NCBI RefSeq assembly: GCF_963678635.1
Contig: NC_087069.1
Coordinates: 10,687,206-10,751,205 of the forward strand
DNA: 64,000 nt
Source: Symsagittifera roscoffensis
Lineage: Eukaryota; Xenacoelomorpha; Acoela; Convolutidae
Direction of reading: 5' to 3'
Shown here: positions 1 to 11,274 of the stretch, one piece after another
How positions within the stretch are numbered: position 1 is the stretch's first letter
Layout of the letters: every line of letters begins with the position of its first letter
The notes under the pieces: generated by a model
Seen by the model: the letters and a program-made list of their open reading frames with translations, nothing else
Databases searched by the model: none
Told to the model about the DNA's origin: nothing
Program-made: the position numbers and the translations under genes

Positions 1-345
1 GCGACCTGAATAATAGTTCTGTCTGATAGAGTTGCGGCAACACTATCGCGTTATACTTGTATTGGACTTTGTCTTCATCTCTTCTCTTGCAAGCCACAAT
101 CCCGTCCTTGTTCATGTATAACCTTCCCTCTTTCTGCATGAAGTACTGTCTCAGGATACAGTAAATGTCTTCCTCGAGGTCTCCTTTATCCGGAGAACCA
201 TTCTCGATCCACCTTTTCAGGTTCCTCGTCGTGCAATCACTGCGCCCTTAGAAGATCCGAGAGTCTGTATCTCGCCTTCAAGTACGTCTTCATGACCCTC
301 ATCTGACTATTCAGCTCATTGGGCTGGTGTGTGTCTTCTTCCATC
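1..345 (-). pseudogene. Integrase N-terminal region, partial (element 1)
   Basis: Reading leftwards on the minus strand, two open blocks continue the Pol protein into the region just before the integrase zinc finger. One block spans about 345-241, and after a frame change near 240 a second runs off the window at position 1. It contains the stretch RLYMNKDGIVACKRR, which resembles the short strand-turn-strand before the H2C2 finger of gypsy integrases. The zinc finger itself and the DDE core would lie outside the window. The two frame changes (346 and 240) show decay. Confidence 0.55.
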
Positions 346-1566
346 TTAATGCACCAAATCTTCGCCAACGGCTGTTTCTTGCTCGAACGGCTGAAGATCA
401 GTCCTGACTACCTCTTTTTGTGGCAACAGACTTATCGAACATTTCGATACCGCTATTGTCTCCAAATCATCCGCTGCGTTGTCAAAAACTCTCTCAATTG
501 GTATGATGTAGCGATCACTATCAGGGTCCTGGTACATCTCTCTATCCAGATCCCTTGCACGAGTTTCCACTAGTAGTGTGTGGATCGCTAGCTCGGACAG
601 TTTTGATCCCGAGCTCCAATTCCTGTCTGAGTAGGTGTCAATTCCTGAGTTTCGGGAGTTGTCTTCTCTTGATGAGGTCGTGATGGAGTTTGCACCCTCC
701 TCCAGATCATGTCCGTGCCTTCTTTGCATCCATCTGAACTCCCCGGACATAACTTTGTTCCCCAGGTCCTGTTTTTCATCAGGAACTTCTTCATCTATCT
801 CAGACTCCCCGGACAAACTTCCTTGTCCCGAGTGTTGTTCTTGTGCTCGCTGGCTCTTCTCCTTGTTCGTCTCCCCGGAAAAACAATTTTGCACCAGGTT
901 TCGTTTTACCTTTACCCCTTTTTTCTCCTGGTCCACAAAGGTAACGATTTTCTTTCGCGTATCCTTCCGTCCGTACGAAGTACTGGTTAAAACCTCATGT
1001 GGGTTTGAGGATACTAGTTTCTGAACTATTGTCCTACAATCCCTCTCGTTCTCCTCGTGTTGTCGTCTGGACGGCATGATCTTCACCTTCTCCCTAACTG
1101 TTAGTGATGCCACTGCTGCTGTCCACTCGGGGTCATATCTGGTCACCTCTCTTTCTAACAATTCACCCAGCATCCGCATCACTTGCGGTGTGACCTGCAC
1201 CGTTTTATCCAATAATGAGAGGCTGTTTATGTTCATGCGAGAAAGTTCTTGCTGGACCAGGTTTGAGCGCAGCAACAGATCCAAGGGGACCGGGTCCTCC
1301 TTGGATAGGATCTTTATCTCGGCTGCTTTCTCTACAAGTAACTCAGGGTGTCCTGGAATTGGATGTCCAGACTTGTCCAACCATCTCATTAAGGGAAGCG
1401 CTTCATAAGTTTCTTTGTCCAGAAACAAGAATCCCTCCTTTATTTCTGCCTGATTGGCTTGCTTCTGCTCCAATTTTTCATAGAACTCAGTTTTCTTGCT
1501 GAGGCTATCAGCATTCTGGTGTTTATCACGCATCCTGTGTTCGATTATCATATGGTAGCCATCCAA
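346..1566 (-). pseudogene. RNase H C-terminus plus long RNase H-integrase spacer (element 1)
   Basis: This is a 406-codon open stretch. The first 25 residues end RNase H (IEHRMRDKHQNADSLSK matches the family ending H-x-x-G/D-K-x-x-N-A-D-x-L-S). Then follow about 380 residues rich in Glu, Lys, Arg, Ser and Thr, with no domain I recognise and many charged runs. Ty3/gypsy Pol proteins usually have a shorter linker here. The frame stays open although the flanking enzyme domains are frameshifted. It could be a specific tether region of this clade or an insertion. The translation start at 1566 is not real; the frame enters from RNase H. Confidence 0.6.
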
Positions 1567-3112
1567 TATTACTATCCATCTACCAATTTAATTCTGATCC
1601 ATCGAGTAGGTCTTCAACCAGGATAACGCTCTGTTGTCTACGCGTAATTTAAAATTGCGCTCCCCAAGTATGCGCGGTGTTTTTTCACAAATGTGACTAC
1701 TGCAAACATTTCTGCTTTTGGTGCACCATATTTCATATCAGTGTCACTGAAGACCTTGCTGCCGTATGCAATGGGACGGAGAACCGTTGTTGCATTCCAT
1801 TCTTACTCCTGATGCAATATTCCTGGGATGGCTACTACCGATGCGTCTGTATTAAGAACATACATGCCCTTTTCAGTAGGCATGCCTAGCATTGGCGCTT
1901 CGCACAGTTTCCGCTTTGAGTTCTCGAATGCAACTTGTGCTTCATCGTTCCATTCGAACTTTTTCCCTTTGTTACACATCAGCTTCTGCATCGGATACAC
2001 CTTGTCCGCATACCCTTTTATGAACTCCCGGTAGTAGTTGGCAAACCCTAGGAAGCTCAGGAGCTGTGTGTCCGTTCTGGGAGCCTTCCATGTTAACACT
2101 GCTTCTACTGCTTCCGGGTCCGGCCTCACACCATGCCTGTCCACCATTCTTCCCAGGTACTTGATTGAAGCCCTAAGGATTTCACATTTCGATGGTTTGC
2201 ACTTCAAGCCTGCTCTTTTCATGCATCCAAAGACCTCATCGAGCGGATCAATGTGGTCTGCTAGGGTCGGTGTTGCTATGACTACATCATCCACGTAACA
2301 CATCACAAGATTCCCGTACTTCTTTGTCACTCTATTCAAAGCCTGGACCATCAGTTTTTGAAAAGTGGCCGTTGCGTTGCACAAGCCGAAGGGCATCCTC
2401 TTCCACTGGTACAACCCCAACTCACACGCAAATCCGGTCTTTTCTCTATCCTTCTTCCGCAGCGGGACCTGCCAGAAGGCAGAACCCAAGTCCAATGTGG
2501 TGAAGAACTTGGCATCACCAAGTTTAAAGAGGCTTTCGTCTATTCGCGGTATCGGGTACGCATCTTTTATCGCTAGCGCGTTCAAGTAACGAAAGTCGCA
2601 ACAAAACCTAAGCTGCCCCCTTCCTTTTTTGCCATTACTACCCCGCAAGCCCATGGCGATTTCGAGGGTTCTATCATGTCGTATTCGAGCAACATTTCTA
2701 TTTCCGCTCGGCACGCTTCCGACTTGTGTGGCGTCATCCGTCTCGCGCCTTCTCTGGGCGGAACGGCACCTTCTTCCAGTTCAATTTCGTGTTCGACGAA
2801 GTTACAGCAACCAATATCCGACTTATGTTTTGAAAATACATCTGCGTTCCGATTTAAGACGTCCCGCAATTTTTCGAAATCTCCCTCACCTATTTTCCCT
2901 TTTAAATGTTCTATCTCTGGCAAAACTGGTTTGTCAGATTCTAGTTCATATGACGAGGGGTGTTCCGGAAAATTCGAGCAGCTCGATAAGCCGTCGTCCG
3001 TTTCGGATTTCATTGAAAACAATTTATGAATAGATTTTAATTCATTATTCCTCTCTAAAGTTTTATCTTTATTGGCATGATGAGGACAGTCTTTCACACT
3101 ATGTTTCTTCAA
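1567..3112 (-). pseudogene. Reverse transcriptase and RNase H (element 1)
   Basis: Two overlapping frames carry RT. The block 2582-3112 has the N-terminal part (LEYDMIEPSKSPWACGVV, the usual I.PS.SPWA.P.V strand). The block 1803-2714 has the palm with CDFRYLN, LDLGSAFWQV, MPFGLCNATATFQ and the catalytic CYVDDVVI, then the thumb (LGFANYYREFIKGYA) and the first catalytic Asp of RNase H (NTDAS). RNase H continues to about 1567 in other frames (RPIAYGSKVFSDTDMKYGA is legible) and contains a stop near 1590. YVDD is intact, so RT chemistry would be possible if the frame were open; here it is not. Confidence 0.88.
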
Positions 3113-3292
3113 GTTTTGTGTCTCCTCTTAGTCGGTCCTCATCGGCAAAGCGTAATCAAGCTTCTTTCCACGCTGGATTGAAACCGTGGTGTCCAGTGTG
3201 TTCAATAACACACTGACACACAGTCCGTTTCGCGTTACCGAGAAGCTCCGGCCTAAAATCACCGAACTCTGACTATTTGGATTCGGTACTAA

Positions 3293-3899
3293 TTAAACCT
3301 GTTTACTATCTCTTAACGAATTTAATTTTCTCATCCTAAAAATCGCCACCACAGCCTGTCCTGGCTGTAGTTTCACCTTTCTATCTAAAAAAATTGGTAC
3401 TTTGTTTTCGTCTGTTTTTATCCTATTAATTGGTTTCTTAACATACTTCCGGTCCGGGTTTCGAATCCGTATCCGACCGTTGTTCAAGTCAATCATCATG
3501 TCAAAATTCCTGACGAAATCTCTACCCAAGATGAATTGGTCGGCGTCGTCCAAATTCTCTACCACCAGGGAGCTCATCCAAAGATCCCGTCCTCCCATGT
3601 GAAGAACCGTTATTGCTGTTCTTCCGGCTACGTAAATTGCCCCTCGATAGGCGGCGGCCAGTCGGAGATTCGTTGGAATTAGATCTTCCCTCGTGAAGCC
3701 CATTCTTTCCCAAGTTTTTATCGGCATCACACTCACTACCGCTCCTGTGTCCAGAAGCCATGTGACTCCGATTTTCTTTCCGTTGGTGACGAGCAGATGT
3801 GCGGTCACATCTGCTTCATACCCAATGTGTACTGCATCTTGTTCCATTATGGCGTCATGGCCTATCCTGCGGACTTTGAGTTCCTCCTCACCCAAATAA
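3293..3899 (-). pseudogene. Retroviral-type aspartic protease domain (element 1)
   Basis: This is a 200-codon open stretch. WLLDTGAVVSVM carries the catalytic DTG triad, and FILGRDFVRNFDMMIDL matches the family's second conserved block (hydrophobic-LGRD). The domain matures Gag-Pol in Ty3/gypsy elements. After about residue 150 the chain is a linker towards RT; between 3113 and 3292 the frame is lost. The flanking breaks indicate part of a non-functional polyprotein rather than a free gene. Confidence 0.8.
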
Positions 3900-4102
3900 A
3901 TCTGCCCTATTTAGTCACTATCTGTTGTTACATAAGTCCTAGTGTAGATACTGATTCCATCCACGTTCAGCATCACTTGATACGGCCCATAGACTTCCAC
4001 GTAGCGTCCATGAAGTTTCTTTATGCGAGGACCACCGGTTGTTAGTAGTGCTCGCACAGCTCTCGACTCAGTGCGTGGCTCCACCTGCCTCAGATAATCT
4101 GC

Positions 4103-5203
4103 CTATGTGTCCAAATGCATCAAAGTGAACTCGGATGGTTCATTCAGATTTCTGATTACCTGGTATCCAGCCACTGAGATTATCGACTGTATCTTGCTTC
4201 CTTGCGGCACCATGCCGAACCTCTGACCGGATATCACATTAAGTTTCATGCTCAAACTGCTTGGTGCTTTAGTCTCTTCGACCTCCGTTGCTTCGAAGGT
4301 ATTCAGTTGCCCCTGTAGTGTCTCATTTTCCAGTTCGAGTTTCACTTTCTGTTCGATCTGTTTAGAGCATCCCTCGCGGCTGCCCTATAATCAATCTTGA
4401 AGTCATCGGCCGCAGTCACTGGTTCCAGTTCACATGTCTCTTCAGTTACCGCTTGCATTTTCTTCGTCGCCAGCTCTTGCGGTTTGTCTTTTCTGTACGC
4501 CTCCGTTTCACTCAACAGGCGAGCCTTGCTGGCTTTCACTCCTGATAAAACTTCCTCATGCCTTGGATGCTTGATGTCTGCCACTGCATCACAGAATTGC
4601 GGACAATCTGATTTAAAATGACCTTCCAAGTTGCAAAAGAAACACCTTGGGCCGATTTTCGCAATTACTCCTCTCATGAAATCCTCATGAGCAATTTCTG
4701 ACGCATCTTCGTCCTTTTGCTTTCATGCCTTGTTTGTAAGTTGGGCATGCTGACACATGATGGCCCGTTGAAGTGCAATTGGCACAAGAGCGTCTCTTGT
4801 CCATATCATCCCTCGGTTTGTACCAGTTGTTCCCTTGGTTTGCTGGTCCGTTGTTAAAATTGCCATAATTGCTCTTATAGTATCCAGATCTCGAAGGAGG
4901 TTTCAACAAAAGATATTTTTTTGACTTGAGCCTCAACTCCTCTGGTGTTGGCGCATTGGTTGATAGTGGTGCGTAATGCGTTGCTAGCATTGTTCGAAGT
5001 TCATCATTCTTCACACCATCGATGAATTTTGAGGCTACTGCCAGGTTCATCCATCGGTTCGACTCATCCGGTTGGCGGCGTCTTCTCAGCATTTTCAAGT
5101 CATCTAGAAACTTGTCTATCGCTTCATCTTCTCGTTGCCTCCGTTTCTTGAAGCGCATCATTGCTTGGTGCCCCTGCACCCCTGATCCAAAACGGTTTAA
5201 CAA
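4103..5203 (-). pseudogene. Gag capsid/nucleocapsid region (element 1)
   Basis: Three frames cover this stretch. The block 4685-5203 has a capsid-like segment (MMRFKKRRQREDEAIDKFLD, then VASKFIDGV) followed by the zinc knuckle CANCTSTGHHVSAC. The block 4342-4677 has a second knuckle, CFFCNLEGHFKSDC. Both fit C-x2-C-x4-H-x4-C. The block 4103-4345 is a Glu-rich continuation. Two knuckles about 45 residues apart are common in Ty3/gypsy Gag; they bind the element's RNA. Confidence 0.8.
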
Positions 5204-5228
5204 GATTTAGAAGATTTTCTCGGCTGTG

Positions 5229-7099
5229 TCACGCTGATATTGCTTCTTGGCCATGACACAGTTCCATGTTACTGGTGAGAGCACTGTATTCTTGTCTTTC
5301 CGACAAGTCCTCTTCTTCGAAATGCAGTTTCATTACCTCTATCCAGGTATCAATACAGCCATCAGATTCGTCTTTGTAGCATCTTGGTTTCTTAAAGACT
5401 CTTCTGGACTTCTCACTGCGTTCATTGATTCTGGATAACATTGTATGGAATGTCTCTAAAGACCTGTTTAGGGGTTCAAAGGCTGCGGCCATTGCCGTAG
5501 CTTTTCTCGAGTGCCCCGCCTGAGTGTCATCACACCGTGTTAATGACTTTTTATTTGGTGCATCCCTGCAATGCGAATCGCCGTGAGTGTTTCCCCCTTG
5601 GCCCACATGACTCCTCCCTGGGCTCGTATGTCTCCTGTTACCGGAATCACCTCTCCCAGTCGCATGTGTGCTTTGCGTCGGTCTTTCGTTAGAGGTCTGT
5701 CTGTTCCCCGTTGAACTTGCTCTACTGTTTGGGCCCCATGTTCTATTATCCCTTGTGGCATAGCCTGATGAACTGCCCCTACCTCTAGTGGATCCATATG
5801 TCCTCCTCTTTTGATGCTCATTGAAGTTCACCTTCGGCTCCCTGCTGGGACCTCGCGAGTTCGGTTCCCCTTCTTTTGGTCCACTCTTGCTGCCTAGTAG
5901 CCCGTCCAACCTATTCATGTTAGCCTGAGTTCGCCTCTACATCATCGCATCTATCTTTGTGTCAAAAGTTCTAAGAGACTGCTCTTGCTGAATTCATAAC
6001 TTCTCCATGTCGTCTTTTAAGCGTAACTCTCTCTGTTCCGCTTCTCGTGTCATTCGCGACAAGTTCTTCGCTACGTGCTCGTCCGTTCTTTCTTTCGAGC
6101 GTTATTCGTTCCTACCAATTTCTTGTCTATTGCGGTTTATTTCTTCCCGTAGACTTTCTCTTTCAATGTGAACTGCTCTTTCTAGTTCACTCATTCTTAT
6201 AGACATCTGTTCATTTTGTTCTCCTATACTGCTAACTATGTTGTTCAAGGCTTCTTCTAATGCTGCCCCGTTATCCACGAGTGGCGTCACTAGTGGCGGT
6301 GTCACCCTGTCGGTCCCAGCTAGCTTCGTGCTGGTCGAGATTCGGGCTTTGACTCTCTGTCTCGACGTCTTTTCATTATCCACTTCAGGATCCGCCAATG
6401 CATTGCCTAGCCCTTTGTTTCTACTCTCCCCAGTTCGCGTCTCTGAATTTTTCATAATCGCAAAGCCTCTCGACTGGCCTGGTGTGTTTGCGTCTTTGCT
6501 TATCGTTCTCACCACACCAAATTTGTCCAATGGTTCCATTCTCTCTTTCGACGTATGCCTCATTCTCCTGGGTCGAACTATTGAGGCTGACTTGAGATCC
6601 AAAGTCCAATTGCTCTTCTTCGTCCTCTTCTTCCTCCTGGGATTCACCTTCATTTCCTGTGCCCACCTCCATGGTGAATGGAAAGATGCTTCCTAAGGTG
6701 TTCCTCATTCTTTCTGAGAACGATGAGGACGTTGTTTGTGTCTCAGTCCCGCCTGCCATCATGGTGTTGTCTGTTGGGGATCTTCTAGTTGCCACTATTT
6801 CAGTTGAGATGTCGGACAGTTCCGACATCTCTTCTCGGTCCAATGTCCCGGTGGAAGTGGCAAAATCATGGCCTTGTTCTACCGGAGTAGATTCACTCGC
6901 CAGCCTTCTGCCTCTCCCCTCCGGTCCATGTACTTCCTGGTTCTCATTCATGGCCTGGTCCGTATGGACCTCCAAGTCTAACACAGCTTTTCGCTCTTCT
7001 GAGGACTTCTGACTCCTAGTTTTAACGATTCTGCCTAAAAATCGTCTCCCCTTTGTCGGTCCGGGCTCGTTTGATCCGATCCACAAAAGGGTCGGTCAT
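5229..7099 (-). pseudogene. Gag N-terminal region (element 1)
   Basis: Open blocks lie at 5229-5918, 6102-6653 and 6421-7086 in different frames. The rightmost is acidic, with a run of Glu around 6600-6640. The middle one ends in a probable coiled coil (QNEQMSIRMSELERAVHIER). The left one is Arg/Gly/Ser-rich, then has ESDGCIDTWIEVMKLHFEEE, typical of the start of a retrotransposon capsid. The only ATG near the 5' end is at 7099-7097 (MTDPFVDRIKR), in a frame that closes after about 25 codons; it is the best candidate start of Gag, followed by a frameshift. Confidence 0.6.
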
Positions 7100-7930
7100 A
7101 GTTTTTCTTTGCTTTTTAGGTATGAATTTTCTAGAGCTATTACCTCGTTTAGGTATCCTTGACTTGTCTATACTCATTCTCAATTTGTCACTTCTTAATG
7201 CCTATACACTCAATTCGATTGCTAGTGACCTTATAGTTTGACTATCAATAATAATGACACAACACAATAAATTTCACAAGATTCTATTAAATAGTGACCA
7301 CGAATCCCTGTATGTTATCAGAGTACAACTTGTATAATTTATTCACACCAACCGATTATCGGTCGTAAGATTTGAGAACTAGCACAATATGATGTTATCA
7401 GTCAATTTAAAAGACAGTGTACTCACTACCCAATCAAGCACAAATTATGTTGATTTAAAAAAAAATAATAATAACCGAATAACAATACCTCTATGAAAAA
7501 CGTATGTGTATTGTACTTTCAGTCGGTCACAGTACAATAGTCGAACTTGTGTTTTAAAGAAAAAGCTTTCCCTGCTTGGTGCTGCACCAAACAGACAAAA
7601 CTTTGAAGGCAGTAATTTTCTCAAGTGGGCGTCTATTGCCCCCACCGAGTACTGTGTTACCTATCTGCCTTCGGACTGCCCGAGCATGACCTACTAAAAT
7701 TCTCAGGGCAGTCAATTTTTGCAAAAACGTATTGGGTTTCAATCCACACCAATGAATTACGCTCTTTTTAGTGTCGCGAATATCCGAGTTCGGACCTGTT
7801 TTGTTTTGGTCTGGTCTTTATTGAAAGGCAAGTTACCAGTGCAGTCAATGATTCCTAGCTTGTCTGTTAATAACCTAATACCTCTCACTATAATCTTTTC
7901 TTCTGTTTATCTAAGTCCTTTAATAAAATA
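7100..7930. other. Retroelement leader or LTR region, no gene
   Basis: There is no supported coding region. It lies upstream of Gag of element 1 on the minus strand, where leader and 5' LTR are expected. I could not fix an LTR boundary because the partner LTR is outside the window. Short open frames at 7445-7742 look random. Confidence 0.5.
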
Positions 7931-7931
7931 A

Positions 7932-8220
7932 TACCCCTCCGGGTTGACAAAAAAAACAGTACCCCTCCGGATTGGCAAAAATAGGACCCTCCGGATTGGC
8001 AAAATTGAGACCCCTCCGGATTGGTACCCCTTAGTGTTAGCAAATGTTAGACCCCTCCGGATTGGGACACCTGCGGTTTTGTGAAAACAAGACCCCTCCG
8101 GATTGGGACCCCTCCGAACTTGAAAAAATTTGGACCCCTCCGGTTTGGGAGCCCTCTGGTTTTGTAAAAGTAGCTTTTCGGAGATTTCCTTGATTTTCAA
8201 CCTATACCCCTCCGGATACG
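7932..8220. repeat. Spaced array of CCCCTCCGGATTGG-like motif
   Basis: Nine or ten copies of a 14-16 bp motif, consensus GACCCCTCCGGATTGG, start near 7933, 7961, 7985, 8009, 8050, 8091, 8107, 8133, 8149 (poor) and 8205. Spacing is irregular (about 16-41 bp) and spacers differ in sequence, so this is not a simple tandem satellite. Outlying copies follow at 8279, 8851, about 9558 and 9588. The core TCCGGA is a palindrome, and the minus strand reads CCAATCCGGAGGGGTC, which includes a CCAAT box. The minus-strand open frame through it only reflects the repeat. Confidence 0.85.
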
Positions 8221-10200
8221 TTCTCCGATGCTGGTATGCTTTTTGATTTAACTAGGAAGGTTAGTTGATCCTTTCCTAGACCCTTCCGGATTGAAGTTAA
8301 GCCTCTTATTTGACAATTCACGCTAACGGTGAAGGGTCTTATCGCTTACCTAACTTCGACTCGATTAAGGTTTTCTTGTGCCTTTAGCCTTCCCTTTTCG
8401 TCTAGAACAGCCTATAGTTACTTTATTCAACCTCTATTACCTTTTGGTAGGGGTGTAAGCGCTTTCCCAAAAAAAATTTATAAAACGTGAAGGGTCTACC
8501 CTCCCAAATTGGTGAATTTGCTAAAAACAATCTCAAAAAATTTTCACGCTTTTTTTCGAAAAACTTTTGTCCCTATCAATAAGCTCAGCTAATCTCTGAT
8601 CTATTGGTACTAAGATCAACTGGATCTGTCGAGTAGTTCCAAAGTTATTAACCAAAACGTCTTTTCTTTTTTCTAAAGTCAAGAAATTTGTCTCTTATAG
8701 GTTCCACCTAACTTTTTCCGCAATTCTGTTCTTTTCGACCTAAAAATTATTGATCCGAGCTCACAAGGCCTATACTCTTCTAGTTCAATGCAAAAGATCC
8801 GATCTAAAACGCTTTAGTTGAAAAAATTTGCGAAAAACTATGCTACTTGGCCCCCTCCGGATTGATGAATCCACCAAATCAAACACGTTAAGTTCAATTT
8901 CTCTGTAACCCAAAAGGCTTTCGGGAAGCGGGTCTTAGAATCTGTAGATTCACTAGTGGACGTTGTCCGAACAACTATCTTTACTGTCCTAACTTAAAAT
9001 TTTCAAAAAAATTTCTGAATTTATAGTGTTCCGTTTTCTCAAAAATCACGAAAACTCGGTTTTTGGTACCAAAATAGATCCAACCACTTCCGAACTAAAC
9101 TTAACCAGTTCTATCTATTATAGTAGTGCAAATACGATGTAACACACTAACTTAGCGCTTTTTTCCGTTTCAAAAATTATCGATATGTCAAAAATCGCGA
9201 TTTGTGGGGGGATCAAAATATCGCTATTTTGACCCTAAAAACCGGTCTGTTTTCTGTGTTTTTCACTGATAAACGATATAGGGTTGATAATATGGGCTAT
9301 ATAAGTAATAATATTAGTAATATTATACCCCTACGGGTTTGTTCAATATCAGAATTAAGGTGCTTAACTCGGATATTCGCAGTTCGGTGAAGGGTCACTA
9401 CAGTGCAGCACTGTCGAGCCCCCCACAGATTATTATCTTACTTTTCGTACCAAAAAGGTTACAAAACGTGTTAACGATACCCAACAGTCGATTGTTGTTG
9501 TCGTTGAGCCCCTTCTTGTTGCTCCTTGTACTGCTTTCCGGATTAGTCGCCTCCCAAAACCCTTCCGAATTGAGCGCAAATCAGCAGACCCTTCCGGATT
9601 GAGCGCAATTTATCTTTAACGTGCTTAAATGCTCAAATAACCCTACAGTACAAGCCTCACAAACGGGCCACAAAATTGATCGTATCGATCCTGACTGATA
9701 TAAATGCCTGTAACAACAATATATCTATCAACAACAAACGGGGGGGTCGGATCACATCTTGTCTGGGGGGATGATTTTACTGATTTTTTACTTTTTTTTA
9801 CTGTTTTTGGTTTTTTCAATTATTTTTTATGTTTTTTGTTTTTCTTGGGTTCTATACTACTTTTTGTTCGGTTTTATATATATCTTTAAGTGTTTTTGGT
9901 CACGGACCACTCAGGAGATGACGGGACCGCGAATCCCCTCACCCTTCCTGCTTCGTGAATTTTCCTTCTTAACTAGGTTAAAAAGCTATTCACGGTAATC
10001 CGGAAGGCTTCCGCGTTCCGAACTACCTTTCCGCCCGGTGGTTTAGGCCTATTAAGGGCGTTAATGTGAAGAGCATCCGCTCGCGCGGAGTGCTCGTTAA
10101 CGGTTCTGCCGGTCATGATGTTAAAAAAGAATAACACCCAGGAGCGCCATAAAAACATCTATGTAACATTCGCCCGGAAGATACATATCGACGGAAAATA
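8221..10200. other. Non-coding region with outlying motif copies
   Basis: No supported gene. It contains isolated copies of the array motif (8279, 8851, about 9558, 9588), poly-T stretches at 9770-9890 and a more GC-rich patch at about 9990-10170. The right boundary of retroelement 1 should lie somewhere here or before, but no clear TG...CA end is visible. Confidence 0.45.
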
Positions 10201-10530
10201 AAGCTAGGTTCTAAGACGACGTCTAAACAGAGCTCTACATGCTTTTCACCGTCTCTACCAAGCCAGTACTTTCGGTGGTTTTTTCAACATCGTTTTTGCG
10301 AATTGATTTTTTGGAACGCTACGACAAATTATTATGAAGTTCGTTATGCAAGGTTACTAATGTGAAAATGGATCATAACCGTATCGATTTTAATTGTAAG
10401 GACGTCAACACTTTTCATCTTCTTAAATCAATAACACTTCCATATCCAGCGAACAAAAAACTAAATTACAAAAGGGGCCCTTCCGTTTAGTTACGGTAAG
10501 TGCACAAGCTGGATAGGGCCATACCAGCGA

Positions 10531-10536
10531 TATAAA
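10531..10536 (+). promoter_or_regulatory. Possible TATA box of the RhoGAP gene
   Basis: TATAAA sits 384 bases before the first recognised ATG, in a stretch without other features. Position and orientation fit, but AT-rich DNA gives such matches by chance. A start site near 10560 would leave a 5' UTR; the pyrimidine tract plus AG at 10917-10918 just before the ATG could instead be a splice acceptor of an upstream non-coding exon. Confidence 0.2.
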
Positions 10537-10919
10537 ATGCATATATATCAGCAATGAAGTCATAAATCAGCATTAAATGCATCTTCGTAACGTTAATTTA
10601 TCTTAGCCGTCCTTCCTCTACAATAGCGCTTATGGAGTTGTCGATAAATTGAGCTTCCATATCCATAAAATTCCAAGGATTTTGACTGGAATACGTGATG
10701 AAGGACTACTGGCTGTAGCCTCGGTTACTATGATACTTTTGACCTTCTGATTTATGTTTTAGTTAAATGAAATTGGATTTTTTTTAGTGTAAAAGATGTG
10801 AAAATGTCAAAGTTTTTGGGCCATATTTGTAATGTTAGTCGACATGTTCTGGACCCAAGCTTTGAAATGAAATTGCCCCCACGCTTCCTTTTTCTCACTA
10901 TTCCGTCAATTTTGCAAGT

Positions 10920-11274
10920 ATGAGTAACCGATCTAGTATAACGAGCACAAAATCAGCGAAGTTTCCTGTTACTGATAGTTGGAGTCCTTTTGCTTCCAAT
11001 GTTTACGGGAACAACAGACTATCAGTCAAAGTGAAACCGACCCAAAAACATCATAAGAAGTTTTCGATTGACTCGCCTTCGCGTTTTAATATCATCACAT
11101 CAAACCACGTGCATTATGATCTACCCAAGAAGCAGAAGATTTCATACATCAACCTCAAAATCAGGAAACTATACAGGGACTCAGAATTACAAACTGCCAA
11201 TGTTTACAGTTACGTCATCAAAGTCGAGTGTAACAGTCCAGATAATGCCTGGGTTATGCGCAGAAATGTAGCTG
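10920..11274 (+). CDS. ARHGAP32/33: RhoGAP gene exon 1
   Basis: It encodes residues 1-118 and ends with donor GTAAGT at 11275, phase 1. A Ser/Lys-rich leader is followed by the first PX strands (HVHYDLPKKQKISYINLKI, comparable to the HFHYENVEF-type lead-in of vertebrate ARHGAP32/33). Confidence 0.9.

Larger units (their letters stand above)
1..7100 (-). mobile_element. Degenerate Ty3/gypsy LTR retrotransposon, left part outside window
   Basis: On the minus strand, in transcription order, one can read Gag with two CCHC knuckles, an aspartic protease, reverse transcriptase, RNase H, a long hydrophilic spacer and the start of integrase. The RT-RNase H-IN order is that of Ty3/gypsy. The reading frame is broken many times (near 240, 346, 1600, 1800, 2600-2700, 3290, 4100-4345, 4680, 5210 and 6100-6650), so this copy is dead. 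The 3' LTR lies beyond position 1. The 5' LTR and primer site were not identified; a possible primer site lies near 7735-7752 (CCACACCA followed by ATG), but this is weak. Ty3/gypsy assignment is firm; clade is not. Confidence 0.9.

Noticed and set aside
7907-8200. Minus-strand open frame of 97 codons with repeated PNPEG/PIRRG peptides
   Set aside because: It only reflects translation of the spaced DNA motif array; spacers are non-coding in character and the frame has no other support.
9973-10158. Minus-strand frame in the more GC-rich patch
   Set aside because: 61 codons, no recognisable motif, no splice or start context; could be retroelement leader.
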